Shown: positions 17,086 through 25,719 of the stretch, one piece after another
How the letters are laid out: every line of letters begins with the position of its first letter
Numbering within the stretch: the stretch's first letter is position 1
Assembly (NCBI GenBank): GCA_002394235.1
Contig: DGTF01000018.1
Coordinates: 132,727-194,043 of the forward strand
Length of the DNA: 61,317 nt
DNA from: Eubacterium sp. UBA4343
GTDB lineage: Bacteria; Bacillota; Clostridia; Lachnospirales; Lachnospiraceae
Direction of reading: 5' to 3'
Position numbers and translations under genes: made by a program
The notes under the pieces: generated by a model
What the model was told of the DNA's origin: nothing
What the model saw: the letters and a program-made list of their open reading frames with translations, nothing else
Database searches by the model: none

Positions 17086-18603
17086 ATGGGGACAAACAAA
17101 AGGAAATCTGAAGGACGGTATCGCAGACTGGTTCTCCCGCTTGTGTGTCTGATCGCAGCGATAGGAATATTGTGTGGACTGTTCGTTATCGGAGGAAAGG
17201 TAGCGGGGAGCTCGAATCACAATCATAAATCTATTGGAAGCGTAGCAGCTCTTTCTGTTGAAGCTTCGGACACACAATCGGCAGGTCCGGAGGAGACAGA
17301 GCTGAAGAAAACACCTGGTGAGGACTACAGTCTTACCGTGAAATTCCGGAACGGACAGGAAGTAATCCGGGGTATTTTCACAGACAGGGTGAGTTCGGAT
17401 GCGGACAGCACGGATGAGTCGGAGCAGCGCACCGTTACAACTCCAAACGGTGATTTTCTCTACAAGGTGTCGGACCTCCAGAACATGGTGAACAACTTTC
17501 CGGAGATGCAGGATGCCAATATGACGCAGCCGGTAAACGCGAGAATCGAGAAAACGGACAGCGGTTTTGCGATCGCACCCCAGTCGGACGGCACGGTACT
17601 GGATAAGCAGGCAGTTCTGCGCGCGGTGGAGAGCGCGGTGTCCGGCTGTCAGAAGGAACTGGATCTAACGACAACAGACGGGATATATCAGAACGCGGAG
17701 ATTTCTGCGGACAATGAAGCTCTGAATCAGCAGCTCGCTGCCCTGAATCAGGCGGTCAGCGCAAGCATCACGTATACCCTTCCGACATCTACACGCACAC
17801 TTGACGGATCAACTACGGTGAACTGGCTGACGCAGAATGCGGATGGCTCCTGGACGAAGGACGACGCGGCATGGAACCAGCATATCGCGGATTATGTGGC
17901 TCAGCTGGCGGCGGATACCGACACGGTCAACGCTGATCGGACCTTCCATGCAACGGGAATCGGGGACGTCACCATCAAGGGTACCGGGTATTACGGCTAC
18001 GAGGTGAACCAGTCAGCAGAAATATCTCAGCTGACCGACGAACTGAACAGCGGGGCGGTTACGACCAGGGAGCCGGTATACAGTGTTACGGCGTATGCAT
18101 CTCCGGATGACAACAACGGATTCGGACAGAATTACGTCGAGGCGGATCTGAGCCGGCAGCATATCTGGGTATACGTCAATGGTCAGGTGGCTTACGAGAC
18201 TGACTGTGTATCCGGAACAATGAATGAATCCTATCACACACCGGAGGGAGCGTTTATGCTTCTGAATAAGGAAAAGGATGCCACGCTGCTCGGAGATCAG
18301 ATTGCCGGCAAGGAAAACTACTATACCTATACGCAGCCGGTAAGTTACTGGATGCCGTTTACATATTCCGGATGCGGCATGCATGACGCAACCTGGAGAG
18401 GGGCGTTCGGAGGAGATATCTATATCGCAAACGGCTCTCATGGATGTCTGAATCTTCCGCTTGACGCGGCTGCTCAGATCTATAATCTGGTATCGGTGAG
18501 AGAGCCGGTGATCATTTATTATTCAGCGGGGTACACGCTGGCACCCGCTCCGGCACCGGTGCAGACCGAGGGCGTTTATTACGACAAAAACGCTGCGGGC
18601 TAA
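17086..18603 (+). CDS. L,D-transpeptidase (YkuD family)
   Basis: 505 residues. One N-terminal membrane segment (about 15-40) anchors the enzyme with its bulk outside. A long middle region resembles the peptidoglycan-binding/VanW-linked domain often found before YkuD. The catalytic YkuD domain starts near residue 345 (YVEADLSRQHIWVYVNG) and ends with the signature SHGCLNLP: H452 and nucleophile C454. It makes 3-3 crosslinks or attaches proteins in peptidoglycan and is insensitive to most penicillins. An upstream SigA promoter carries a repressor-like inverted repeat. A terminator follows. Confidence 0.92.
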   Translation: MGTNKRKSEGRYRRLVLPLVCLIAAIGILCGLFVIGGKVAGSSNHNHKSIGSVAALSVEASDTQSAGPEETELKKTPGEDYSLTVKFRNGQEVIRGIFTDRVSSDADSTDESEQRTVTTPNGDFLYKVSDLQNMVNNFPEMQDANMTQPVNARIEKTDSGFAIAPQSDGTVLDKQAVLRAVESAVSGCQKELDLTTTDGIYQNAEISADNEALNQQLAALNQAVSASITYTLPTSTRTLDGSTTVNWLTQNADGSWTKDDAAWNQHIADYVAQLAADTDTVNADRTFHATGIGDVTIKGTGYYGYEVNQSAEISQLTDELNSGAVTTREPVYSVTAYASPDDNNGFGQNYVEADLSRQHIWVYVNGQVAYETDCVSGTMNESYHTPEGAFMLLNKEKDATLLGDQIAGKENYYTYTQPVSYWMPFTYSGCGMHDATWRGAFGGDIYIANGSHGCLNLPLDAAAQIYNLVSVREPVIIYYSAGYTLAPAPAPVQTEGVYYDKNAAG

Positions 18604-18642
18604 GGCCTGTCAAAGTCACAAAAAGTCAAAGAAATCCAATAT

Positions 18643-18682
18643 GGAAGCCCTTGCCTGGAGAAGATTCAGGCAAGGGCCTGTT
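18643..18682 (+). terminator. Terminator after the L,D-transpeptidase gene
   Basis: GCCCTTGCCTG paired with CAGGCAAGGGC, followed by TTTT. Confidence 0.85.
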
Positions 18683-18782
18683 TTATACTGTCATTCGGCT
18701 TGCGGGCGGTTCACGTTTACGGTATGATATGCGAAAAGATGTGTTATACTAATGTTCCGGGTGATTTTCAGGAAACAGGGAG

Positions 18783-18980
18783 ATGGAATCAGAAATCTGT
18801 GAGAGAAAACCGCCGGAATATGACCCCGTAGCCGGAGACAGAAATCTGCCGGATTACAAATGCGTAGCCGCAGACAGAAATCTGCCGGATTACAAAGGCG
18901 TAGCCGCAGACAGAAATCTTTCGGATTACGAACCCGTAGCCGGAGATGGAAAGCCGCCGGAACCGGAGTCCGCAGGGTAA
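18783..18980 (+). CDS. Possible small ORF made of 12-residue repeats
   Basis: 65 codons open through a 36-bp minisatellite (units at 18828, 18864, 18900 and a degenerate fourth), giving repeats of the form VAxDRNLPDYKx. CAGGGAG abuts the ATG with no spacing, which is poor for initiation. It is acidic, with no known domain or membrane segment. Because 36 is a multiple of 3, an open frame arises easily by chance, so this may be only an untranslated repeat array in the leader of the NUDIX gene. Confidence 0.25.
   Translation: MESEICERKPPEYDPVAGDRNLPDYKCVAADRNLPDYKGVAADRNLSDYEPVAGDGKPPEPESAG
18828..18960 (+). repeat. 36-bp minisatellite upstream of the NUDIX gene
   Basis: Three good units (18828, 18864, 18900) plus a degenerate one at each end. 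Confidence 0.92.
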
Positions 18981-19008
18981 GGACGCACAGAGTATGGAGC
19001 GGAAGAAT

Positions 19009-19572
19009 ATGGAATACATCGACATCTATAATTCAGACAGAGAGAAAACCGGAAGACAGGTTCCCCGTAAAGCGTACAGATTGCAGCCCGGTGAATATAT
19101 GCTGGTTGTGATTGCGTTGGTCGAGCGGTCGGATCACAGATTTCTGATCACGCAGAGGAAGAAGAACAAGAAATGGGCAGCCGGCGACTGGGAGGTTTCC
19201 GGGGGAGGCGTCCGTGCCGGGGAAACGTCGTTTCAGGCGGTGTGCCGTGAGGTGAGAGAGGAGACCGGTCTGGACGTCTCCCAGGCAGATGGCGGATGCG
19301 TATATTCCTATCAGAACACGGATCCGGAGGGCGGTGATAATTATTTCACCGATATTTACCATTTCCACATGGACTTCTCTGAAGAGGATGTCGTGCCGCA
19401 GGAGGAAGAGACAGAAGGATTCCGGGTAGTTCCGTTTGATGAAATCCGCAGAATCGGCGAGTCCGGACACTTCCTTCATTACAGCAGAATCCTTCAGGCA
19501 CTGGACGCGGAGAAACGGCATGTGGACGATGACAGTGAGGCTGAGAAAACGTATGCGGATAACCCCCGGTGA
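19009..19572 (+). CDS. NUDIX hydrolase
   Basis: 187 residues. The Nudix box is complete: GGVRAGETSFQAVCREVREE then TGLDV (G-x5-E-x7-REVxEExGL), which binds the metal that cleaves a nucleoside diphosphate linked to X. YNSDREKTGRQVPR at the start resembles the isopentenyl-diphosphate isomerase-like Nudix group, but the exact substrate cannot be told. The start is set at 19009 by GGAG 9 nt upstream; ATG 18994 is an alternative. The last residues lie in a 78-bp duplication that continues downstream. Confidence 0.88.
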   Translation: MEYIDIYNSDREKTGRQVPRKAYRLQPGEYMLVVIALVERSDHRFLITQRKKNKKWAAGDWEVSGGGVRAGETSFQAVCREVREETGLDVSQADGGCVYSYQNTDPEGGDNYFTDIYHFHMDFSEEDVVPQEEETEGFRVVPFDEIRRIGESGHFLHYSRILQALDAEKRHVDDDSEAEKTYADNPR

Positions 19573-19721
19573 AGTGACAAACCTGTGCGCGCGGTAAAGC
19601 CAGAGAGGAACCGCATTCGGAGGAGGAAGGGAGCGGGTAAAAACCGGTGAAGTGAAAAACCTGTGCGCGCGGGAAGACAGAGAGGGATCGCATTCGGAGG
19701 GAGAATGGAAAGGAATAGAAA
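19566..19721 (+). repeat. 78-bp tandem duplication
   Basis: CCGGTGAAGTGA...CTGTGCGCGCGG...CGCATTCGGAGG occurs at 19566 and again at 19644. It begins inside the NUDIX C-terminus and ends before the DUF3786 start. Confidence 0.9.
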
Positions 19722-20332
19722 TGTGCGGTAATTATGACGCGATGTCTGAGGAGTCCCGAAAGGAATTCCTCACGCTGGATCAGGAAAAGCTGATTCACAA
19801 ATATGAGCTGGAAAGTGATGAGAATTACCTCTATATAAAGGTATTGGGACAGGATTATCAGATCAGCCGGCAGCTTGGGACGGTTACGTGCCGGGGGAGC
19901 ATGAAGCCGGCGGAGCATGATATTGTCATGGCGATTTACGATGTTTTCTGCTGTTCGGACCTGGATGAAGAATTCCCGGAGATGCCTGGAAACTGGGAGA
20001 CACTGGCGCAGATGGGAGGAATTGTCGGAGCCGGACATGCAAGAAAGCTCCATCAGCCGGATGTAATTCGTCCCCTTGAGGGAAAAACGGAAGAGATCCG
20101 GAAGGCGTGTGAGTCGCTCGGAGGACTGGCCTGCAAGGGCGGTGATGTGAGTTACCTGCTTCCGGTTTTTCCGTTTCTGCAGGTCTGGTTTCAGTACTGG
20201 GATTCCGATGAGGAGTTCCCGGCAAGTATCCGTTTTCTCTGGGATAAAAATTCTATAAAAATTCTCCATTATGAAATCATTTTTTACACGACAAAGTATA
20301 TTGAAGATAAGATAAAGGAACTGATCAGGTGA
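19721..20332 (+). CDS. DUF3786-like protein
   Basis: 203 residues, soluble. The layout (QDYQISRQLGTV, then a DIVMAIYDVFCCSD helix, then KGGDVSYLLPVFPFLQVWFQYWDSDEEFPASIRFLWD) fits the DUF3786 family, found in anaerobes that use corrinoids and other C1 systems; no activity is established. The start at 19721 has AAAGGA upstream; the longer frame begins in the 78-bp repeat. The stop overlaps the GTG of the next gene, so the two are translationally coupled. Family call from memory of the pattern. Confidence 0.6.
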   Translation: MCGNYDAMSEESRKEFLTLDQEKLIHKYELESDENYLYIKVLGQDYQISRQLGTVTCRGSMKPAEHDIVMAIYDVFCCSDLDEEFPEMPGNWETLAQMGGIVGAGHARKLHQPDVIRPLEGKTEEIRKACESLGGLACKGGDVSYLLPVFPFLQVWFQYWDSDEEFPASIRFLWDKNSIKILHYEIIFYTTKYIEDKIKELIR

Positions 20333-21264
20333 GGCATAACAAACTGGATACAATACTAAAGATGGTGCTTGTGGTTGGAATTGCACTGATTATCATACTC
20401 GGAGGGTACATTCTTATTCAGATTCATGGAGAACGGACTGCTGAGGTGAATGGTAACGGAGGCAGCAGCGCAAAGGAGGAATCCGGACCGCAGGTGATCT
20501 CCGGATCGACGTCGCAATCGGTATCGGATACGATGGAAAACAGCGCGGCAGAAGATGCGAAAACGACACCGACAGAGGCAGCGAAGCCGGACCCTGCCAA
20601 GTACAATACGACAGACAACTGGGCTCTCATTCTGGTGAACAGCAGTCATCCTTATCCGAATGGATATACAGCGCAGGTTACGATGGTTGATAACGGGCAG
20701 GAAACCGATTCAAGATGTGCCGAACAGCTTCAGCAGATGCTGACCGACTGCAGGGCGGCGGGGTACGATCCTCTCGTGGTTTCCGGGTATCGGACACACA
20801 GCCAGCAGATTCTGGATTTCGAGAGCATGACAAACGTGTATGTCAGCGGCGGATACTCCGAGGAAGACGCACGAGCCATGGCGGCGGAGAGCGTTGCAGT
20901 TCCGGGAACAAGTGAGCACGAAACAGCGTTGGCGGAGGATATCGGATGTGAGCACAACACTGCGATCGACAGCTCTCAGGATCAGGAAGAGGTTCAGAAG
21001 TGGCTTCATGAAAATTGCTGGAAATATGGCTATGTACTCCGGTATCCGGAGGGAAAACAGGACATCACGAAGATTGTCTATGAATCCTGGCATTACAGAT
21101 ATGTAGGGATGACCGCGGCCAAGGTTATGTATAATGAAAATCTCTGCCTGGAGGAGTATCTTAAGAAATACGTGGAGCCTTATACAAGTCTGGAAGAACT
21201 GGATCGACAGGCAATGAAGACGCTGGGACTTACCTATACAGGCAGCGCGTCGGCGGATTCATAA
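20329..21264 (+). CDS. D-Ala-D-Ala carboxypeptidase, VanY type
   Basis: 311 residues. N-terminal membrane anchor (about 10-32), Ser/Thr-rich linker, then the VanY/peptidase M15 domain. Zinc ligands are H197 and D204 in SEHETALAEDI and H255 in ESWHYRYVG; the VSGYRTHSQQ loop is also typical. It trims the terminal D-Ala from wall precursors outside the membrane. The start is GTG 20329, overlapping the DUF3786 stop. Placement near the L,D-transpeptidase suits a wall-maturation group, since such enzymes make the tetrapeptide that L,D-transpeptidases use. No vanR/S or vanHAX genes are here, so no resistance role is implied. Confidence 0.92.
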   Translation: MRHNKLDTILKMVLVVGIALIIILGGYILIQIHGERTAEVNGNGGSSAKEESGPQVISGSTSQSVSDTMENSAAEDAKTTPTEAAKPDPAKYNTTDNWALILVNSSHPYPNGYTAQVTMVDNGQETDSRCAEQLQQMLTDCRAAGYDPLVVSGYRTHSQQILDFESMTNVYVSGGYSEEDARAMAAESVAVPGTSEHETALAEDIGCEHNTAIDSSQDQEEVQKWLHENCWKYGYVLRYPEGKQDITKIVYESWHYRYVGMTAAKVMYNENLCLEEYLKKYVEPYTSLEELDRQAMKTLGLTYTGSASADS

Positions 21265-21300
21265 GTACAGGCGGCGTGACGCTTTTTAGAGGATAAAGGT

Positions 21301-21915
21301 ATGGACAAATTTTTTAATATGGACGGACCGGTCATGAGAGGATTGACCAGAGTGTTTGATCTGGTGCTTTTGAATCTTCTGACAGTGCTGTGCAGCATTC
21401 CGCTGATCACCATCGGGGCTTCGCTTGCGGCGATGCACAGCGTTCTTCTGAAGATGGTCCGGAATGAGGAATCCTACATTGTAAAATCCTTTTTCAGGGC
21501 GTTTAAGGAAAATTTCAAACAGGCGACCGGTATGTGGGCACTCGATCTGTTTTTTGGAGGGCTGATTGCGCTGGAATGGACGATGCTGAAATCATTCGGG
21601 TATGATCAGATGATCTTTCGTGTAATCATTGCCGGGCTGACGCTGCTTCTTCTGGCGCATATGTCCTACAGTTTTGTCCTGATCGCCCGGTTTGAAAATA
21701 CGTTTGGACAGATATTCCGCAATGCAGCGGCACTGGCTGTCGGATATCTGCCGAGGACACTGGGTATGGTGGCAATTCATGCGGCCTGGCTCTACGTGAT
21801 CTGGAGAGTCGGTTTTCGGATCGGATTTCTGGTTATTCTCATCGGTTTCACGCTTCCGGGGTTCGCGTGCGCGTACCTGTACACACCGGTTCTGAAAAAG
21901 TTGGAAAACGGCTAA
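21301..21915 (+). CDS. YesL/DUF624 membrane protein
   Basis: 204 residues with about five hydrophobic segments. The opening FFNMDGPVMRGLTRVFDLVLLNLLTVLCSIPLITIG is the DUF624 (YesL) signature. In other Firmicutes, family members often sit with sugar ABC importers, but none is adjacent here and the role is unknown. AGAGGATAAAGGT provides the ribosome site. Confidence 0.85.
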   Translation: MDKFFNMDGPVMRGLTRVFDLVLLNLLTVLCSIPLITIGASLAAMHSVLLKMVRNEESYIVKSFFRAFKENFKQATGMWALDLFFGGLIALEWTMLKSFGYDQMIFRVIIAGLTLLLLAHMSYSFVLIARFENTFGQIFRNAAALAVGYLPRTLGMVAIHAAWLYVIWRVGFRIGFLVILIGFTLPGFACAYLYTPVLKKLENG

Positions 21916-22059
21916 CAGATTATTTGTTTCGGCTATTTTTTCCTCTTCATCGTGTTGTAGGATAGCTTGTCAGACATCGGAGCGGAAAGGGACGCTCTGC
22001 TTCAGATCTAAAGGATATAAAAGTGGAATGACCGCTCCGCTGAGGAGGAAACTGAGAAA

Positions 22060-23463
22060 ATGGGTGAGGGTATACGTCACTATGATATGGAAGACAGTGA
22101 GTCGCTGTCTGCAAAGCTGGGAAGATTCTGGAACATGCTTACACCGACGCAGATCATACCGGTCGGCTTTGTCCTTGTGATTCTGGTTGGTGCGTTTCTG
22201 CTCTGGCTGCCGATATCGTCGAAGACCGGTGCCAGGATACCGTTTTCGGACTGCTTTTTTACGGCAACATCGGCAACCTGTGTGACGGGCCTTATCCGGT
22301 TTGATACATTTAGCACCTGGACGTTTTTCGGACAGTTTGTCCTGGTGATCCTGATGGAGATCGGAGGTGTCGGATTCATGACCTTCGCCATTGTGATGAT
22401 GATGGCGGCCCGTCAGAAGATCGGACTTCATTCCAGAAGGCTGCAGCAGGACTCGATTGCGGCGCCTGCCGTCGGCGGAATCGTGCGCATCACCCAGTTT
22501 GTGGTAAAGGGAACAGCGATTGTGGAAGGAACCGGAGCTGTGCTTCTTTCCTTTTATTTTGTGCCGAGGCAGGGATTCTGGGACGGCATATGGAGCAGTA
22601 TCTTTCATTCGGTTTCGGCGTTTTGCAATGCCGGTTTCGATCTTATGGGAAGGTACACGCCGAATTCCTCACTGGCCATGTGTGAGAGCAACTGGTACGT
22701 TGTGATCATTATTATGGCCTTAATCAGTCTCGGCGGCTTCGGATTCCTTGTGTGGAGGGATCTGATTGATCACAGATTTCATTTCAGAAATCTTGCGCTG
22801 CAGAGTAAAATCGTTCTTACGACATCCGCAATTCTGACCTTCGGGGGAGCCATTGGAATTTTTCTTCTGGAGATTGGCAATCCGGATTTTGAGTCCATGT
22901 CTGTGAGTGGAAAAATCGCAGGCAGTCTGTTTCAGTCTGTGACTTGCAGAACGGCAGGCTTTTCCACGATGAATCTCAGCGCGATGTCGACAGCGGCTCA
23001 GTTTTTGATGATCATGCTGATGCTGTCCGGTGGTTCACCGGGTTCTACTGCCGGCGGTATGAAGACCACAACGGTGGCGGTACTTTTTCTGAGTGTCAGG
23101 ACGACCGGAAAGCGGAGAAAGAAAGTAGAGGCTTTCCATCGCTCCGTAGATTCTGAGACAATCAGTACGGCGGCGACGGTAGCGATTCTGTATATTTTCA
23201 GTGCGATAGCTGTCGCTATGATTATCTCCTCAGTGGAAAGGGGCGTAGATTTTCAGACGGCGTTTTTCGAATCGGCATCCGCAGTGGCGACAGTGGGATC
23301 CACCCTTGGCATTACGCCCAGGCTCGGTATGCTGTCAAAACTGCTGTTGTGTGTGTTGATGATCTTCGGCCGCAGCGGAACGGTGACGGTGCTGACCGCG
23401 ATGACAAGAAGAGACCGGAGAGTGGCATCAAGATATCCGGCGGAAGAAATATCCATCGGCTGA
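22060..23463 (+). CDS. ktrB: Potassium uptake channel subunit KtrB/TrkH
   Basis: 467 residues, membrane protein of four M1-P-M2 repeats. The four selectivity-filter segments are visible: TATSATCVTG, SAFCNAGFD, TCRTAGFST and SAVATVGSTLG, each with the conserved glycine. It imports K+ (with Na+ in Ktr systems). GAGGAGG lies 11 nt before ATG 22060. The partner KtrA is about 300 bp downstream on the same strand. Confidence 0.93.
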   Translation: MGEGIRHYDMEDSESLSAKLGRFWNMLTPTQIIPVGFVLVILVGAFLLWLPISSKTGARIPFSDCFFTATSATCVTGLIRFDTFSTWTFFGQFVLVILMEIGGVGFMTFAIVMMMAARQKIGLHSRRLQQDSIAAPAVGGIVRITQFVVKGTAIVEGTGAVLLSFYFVPRQGFWDGIWSSIFHSVSAFCNAGFDLMGRYTPNSSLAMCESNWYVVIIIMALISLGGFGFLVWRDLIDHRFHFRNLALQSKIVLTTSAILTFGGAIGIFLLEIGNPDFESMSVSGKIAGSLFQSVTCRTAGFSTMNLSAMSTAAQFLMIMLMLSGGSPGSTAGGMKTTTVAVLFLSVRTTGKRRKKVEAFHRSVDSETISTAATVAILYIFSAIAVAMIISSVERGVDFQTAFFESASAVATVGSTLGITPRLGMLSKLLLCVLMIFGRSGTVTVLTAMTRRDRRVASRYPAEEISIG

Positions 23464-23760
23464 TCCGTTTTTCGGGGTTGTGACACTCCGCTTGCGGGGC
23501 TTATGTAGATTGCTGCCCGTCTGGCCGGGGGAATGCGGTTTTGTGGCCCCGCTTGCGGAGAGTAATGCATTATGAGCCCCGCTTGCGATGAACTATGCAT
23601 TTTGAGCTAGGCTCGTGGTGAAGTAATACAGCTTGTGGCAAGGTTATCGTATAGGGCTGTAAATGGCCTTTACAATAAGGAGATCGGCCTGTAATTGTTG
23701 TAATATATTGCGTGACGCAGGAAGGCGGGGAGGATCCCGCAGACAGAAGGAGCAAAGGCA
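23464..23760. repeat. ktrB-ktrA gap with CCCGCTTGCGG-type degenerate repeats
   Basis: Three to four decayed units of about 35-50 bp carrying CCCGCTTGCGG and TAATGCATTTTGAG-like blocks (about 23480-23640). No gene or terminator seen, so ktrB and ktrA may still be co-transcribed. Confidence 0.6.
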
Positions 23761-24414
23761 ATGAAGAATGTGCTGATTATAGGACTCGGACGCTTTGGCA
23801 GACATATGGCAATACGGCTGCAGGATCTGGGAAATAACGTGATGGCTGTTGAGGAAGATGAAGAGACGGCAAATGATGTGGTAGACAGAATCCCCAACAT
23901 CCAGATTGCGGATGCCACCAATCCGCAGGTGATCAAGTCGCTCGGGATCAATGATTTCGATCTGTGTGTGGTCACGATCGAGGAAGATTTTCAGGCGGCA
24001 CTTGTTGTTACCTACCTTCTTCATGAGGCAGGTGCAAAATATATCATAGCGAGAGCGGCGAGGGATATGTACCGCAAACTTCTTCTGCATAACGGTGCAG
24101 ATTATGTTGTGTATACGGAAAGAGATGAAGCGGAGAAGCTGGCAGTCCGATTTGGCGCGAGAAATGTTTTTGATTACAATGAGCTTAGCAAAAATCTTGG
24201 CATCTATGAGATTGCCGTTCCTTCGGCCTGGGTCGGAGAGAGCATTCTGGACCTGAAGGTAAGATCGGAGTATGGCGTCGAAATTCTTGCCTTTCAGCTG
24301 GGAGGCGACGTCGAGCAGATTCTCGACCCGGAGTTTGTGTTTGAGAAGGATATGCATCTCTACGTGATCGGAGCTCCGGATGCCATCCGCAGGATTACAA
24401 GAAACAAGGCGTGA
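23761..24414 (+). CDS. ktrA: Potassium uptake regulatory subunit KtrA/TrkA
   Basis: 217 residues. RCK_N Rossmann domain starting with IIGLGRFGRHMA (dinucleotide-binding GxGxxG) and an RCK_C (TrkA_C) domain in the last 75 residues, which in homologues binds c-di-AMP. It forms an octameric ring that gates KtrB by ATP/ADP. AGAAGGAG lies 7-8 nt upstream. The hairpin at 24449-24493 follows. Confidence 0.93.
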   Translation: MKNVLIIGLGRFGRHMAIRLQDLGNNVMAVEEDEETANDVVDRIPNIQIADATNPQVIKSLGINDFDLCVVTIEEDFQAALVVTYLLHEAGAKYIIARAARDMYRKLLLHNGADYVVYTERDEAEKLAVRFGARNVFDYNELSKNLGIYEIAVPSAWVGESILDLKVRSEYGVEILAFQLGGDVEQILDPEFVFEKDMHLYVIGAPDAIRRITRNKA

Positions 24415-24448
24415 ATTCCGGGGATAGCCGTGGATAATCGTCACTGAC

Positions 24449-24493
24449 AAGAGCCGGAGGTGCCGCAATCATGCGGTGCCTCCGGCTCTGCGT
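24449..24493 (+). terminator. Hairpin after ktrA
   Basis: Sixteen-bp stem GAGCCGGAGG..CCGC / GCGG..CCTCCGGCTC with a two-base mismatch. No T-tract follows, so it may stabilise the 3-prime end or be a weak terminator. Confidence 0.45.
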
Positions 24494-24609
24494 GCATATC
24501 GGTTCTTACTCTGATGCGCTTGCGCTGCTTTTTTGCTTTGCTGGGCATGCTTTTGCCTTTTACTCATAGTTTTTCGTTCGATCGCTTAACGTTTAATGGA
24601 CAGAATAAG

Positions 24610-24655
24610 AAGCGCCGTCCCCGGTATCCTTTCGATACCAAAAACAGCGCTTCAT
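24610..24655 (-). terminator. Terminator of the tRNA-Lys transcript
   Basis: On the minus strand a compound hairpin (GAAGCGC/GCGCTTC outside, GGTATC/GATACC inside) lies directly after the tRNA 3-prime end. Confidence 0.6.
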
Positions 24656-24658
24656 AAG

Positions 24659-24731
24659 TGCGCCATCAGGGACTCGAACCCTGGACAAATAGATTAAGAG
24701 TCTACTGCTCTACCAACTGAGCTAATGGCGC
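24659..24731 (-). tRNA. tRNA-Lys (anticodon CUU)
   Basis: 73-nt cloverleaf on the minus strand: acceptor stem GCGCCAT/ATGGCGC, D arm AGCTCAGTTGGTAGAGC, anticodon stem GTAGA/TCTAT with loop CTCTTAA (anticodon CTT), T arm with GGTTCGAGTCC, discriminator A. The CCA end is not encoded. Confidence 0.97.
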
Positions 24732-24777
24732 TTGGTTTGTATTGAGTTTGTGTTGCTGTTCCGTAACAACGAAGATG

Positions 24778-24806
24778 ATTATACGTTACCTCAAAGAAAA
24801 AATCAA
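24778..24806 (-). promoter_or_regulatory. SigA promoter of tRNA-Lys
   Basis: Minus strand TTGATT (24806-24801), 17 bp, TATAAT (24783-24778). The predicted start gives a 5-prime extension of about 40 nt before the tRNA. Confidence 0.8.
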
Positions 24807-25142
24807 CCCCTTTTTTAAATTTTTTTGAAAAAATTTTAGCACCAAAATTTTAGCACGTGTATTGAAAATTTTTAGCACAGTCAGAAGCTTTGAAAGTGCT
24901 TTTTTTTCAGGTCTGCAGAAAATCCGGAATTTTCGGGTGCGTTTGGCAGAGAGGCTGCGCATGGTAAGCTGCGCACGTCCGCATTATGCAGGAAGTTCCC
25001 TGGTAAGTTTGGCAGGAAAGGGCAGTCCTGATAAATTCGTGGACGAATGGATGCCATTCATGAACCGGGGATGTCGGATTGTGAATCTCAGAGTTATGTG
25101 CTATAAAAGGAGATGTACGATAAAAGGAAGAGAGGAATGGCC
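24807..25142. other. Gap before the Cys4 miniprotein pair
   Basis: T/A-rich at first, with two to three copies of an AAAATTTTAGCAC block (24831-24880). I recognise no gene or riboswitch in the rest. Confidence 0.4.
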
Positions 25143-25358
25143 ATGAAATCGATTTTAATAAAGGATACAACACGGGAGGAAAGAATTCGGATTGTGAATC
25201 AGGCGCTTTCAGTCTGCGGGCAGACCTGTGAGTTCTGCAACGGCTGTGACAACCTGGGAGGCGGGGATGTAGATGCCTTTTATCGGCCGTATATCGAAGG
25301 AGAAAAGGAAATCAGTGAGTTGAATGCCGCCTACCAGGGCGGGAGAGTTAAGGGGTGA
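25143..25358 (+). CDS. Cys4 miniprotein A
   Basis: 71 residues. TTREER helix, then C25-x3-C29-x2-C32-x2-C35, then a YRPYIEGEKEISELNAAYQ helix. The four cysteines could bind zinc or an Fe-S cluster, but no family is recognised. The start at 25143 follows AGAGAGGA by 8 nt. The stop overlaps the next gene's leader, and the two encode related proteins, so they look like a duplicated pair made in one transcript. No membrane segment. Confidence 0.7.
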   Translation: MKSILIKDTTREERIRIVNQALSVCGQTCEFCNGCDNLGGGDVDAFYRPYIEGEKEISELNAAYQGGRVKG

Positions 25359-25363
25359 ATGTG

Positions 25364-25555
25364 ATGCCGCCGGAAATTCAGAATTCCACGAGAGAGGAAA
25401 GAGAGGCCTTCATTCGGGAAAAATTCAAATGCATCAGTGACTGTGACAGCTGCGGAATCTGCCTTGTCTATCATGGGAAGGATCCGGTGCTTGTGTATAA
25501 AGATTATATCGACGGAAATGCGGAATATCTGGATATTGCCCGAAAATATAGATAA
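25364..25555 (+). CDS. Cys4 miniprotein B (paralogue of A)
   Basis: 63 residues. Same architecture as its neighbour: STREER, then C23-x3-C27-x2-C30-x2-C33, then VYKDYIDGNAEYLDIARKY. AAGGGG (25350-25355), which includes the end of gene A, is 8 nt before ATG 25364; GTG codons at 25355 and 25361 are alternatives. Function unknown; metal binding is inferred from the cysteine spacing alone. Confidence 0.7.
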   Translation: MPPEIQNSTREEREAFIREKFKCISDCDSCGICLVYHGKDPVLVYKDYIDGNAEYLDIARKYR

Positions 25556-25719
25556 TCGCTGTTTTGCCGTTTGTGGAGGAATAAGTTGGGAAATAAGTTG
25601 GGAAATCAGTACATAGGTCTCCGGTATGGGCGGAAGAATGCTATTTGTGGAACCGGTACAGAAGTTCCTGGCATGAACGACAGATATTTATTTGAGGGAA
25701 TCGGAGCGTATACAGGCAG

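Noticed and set aside
20329..21264. Vancomycin-resistance locus
   Set aside because: A lone VanY-type carboxypeptidase without vanHAX or vanRS is ordinary wall metabolism.
24862..25146. 94-codon frame before the Cys4 pair
   Set aside because: Starts in a repeat and T-rich run without a ribosome site and overlaps the start of a better-supported gene.
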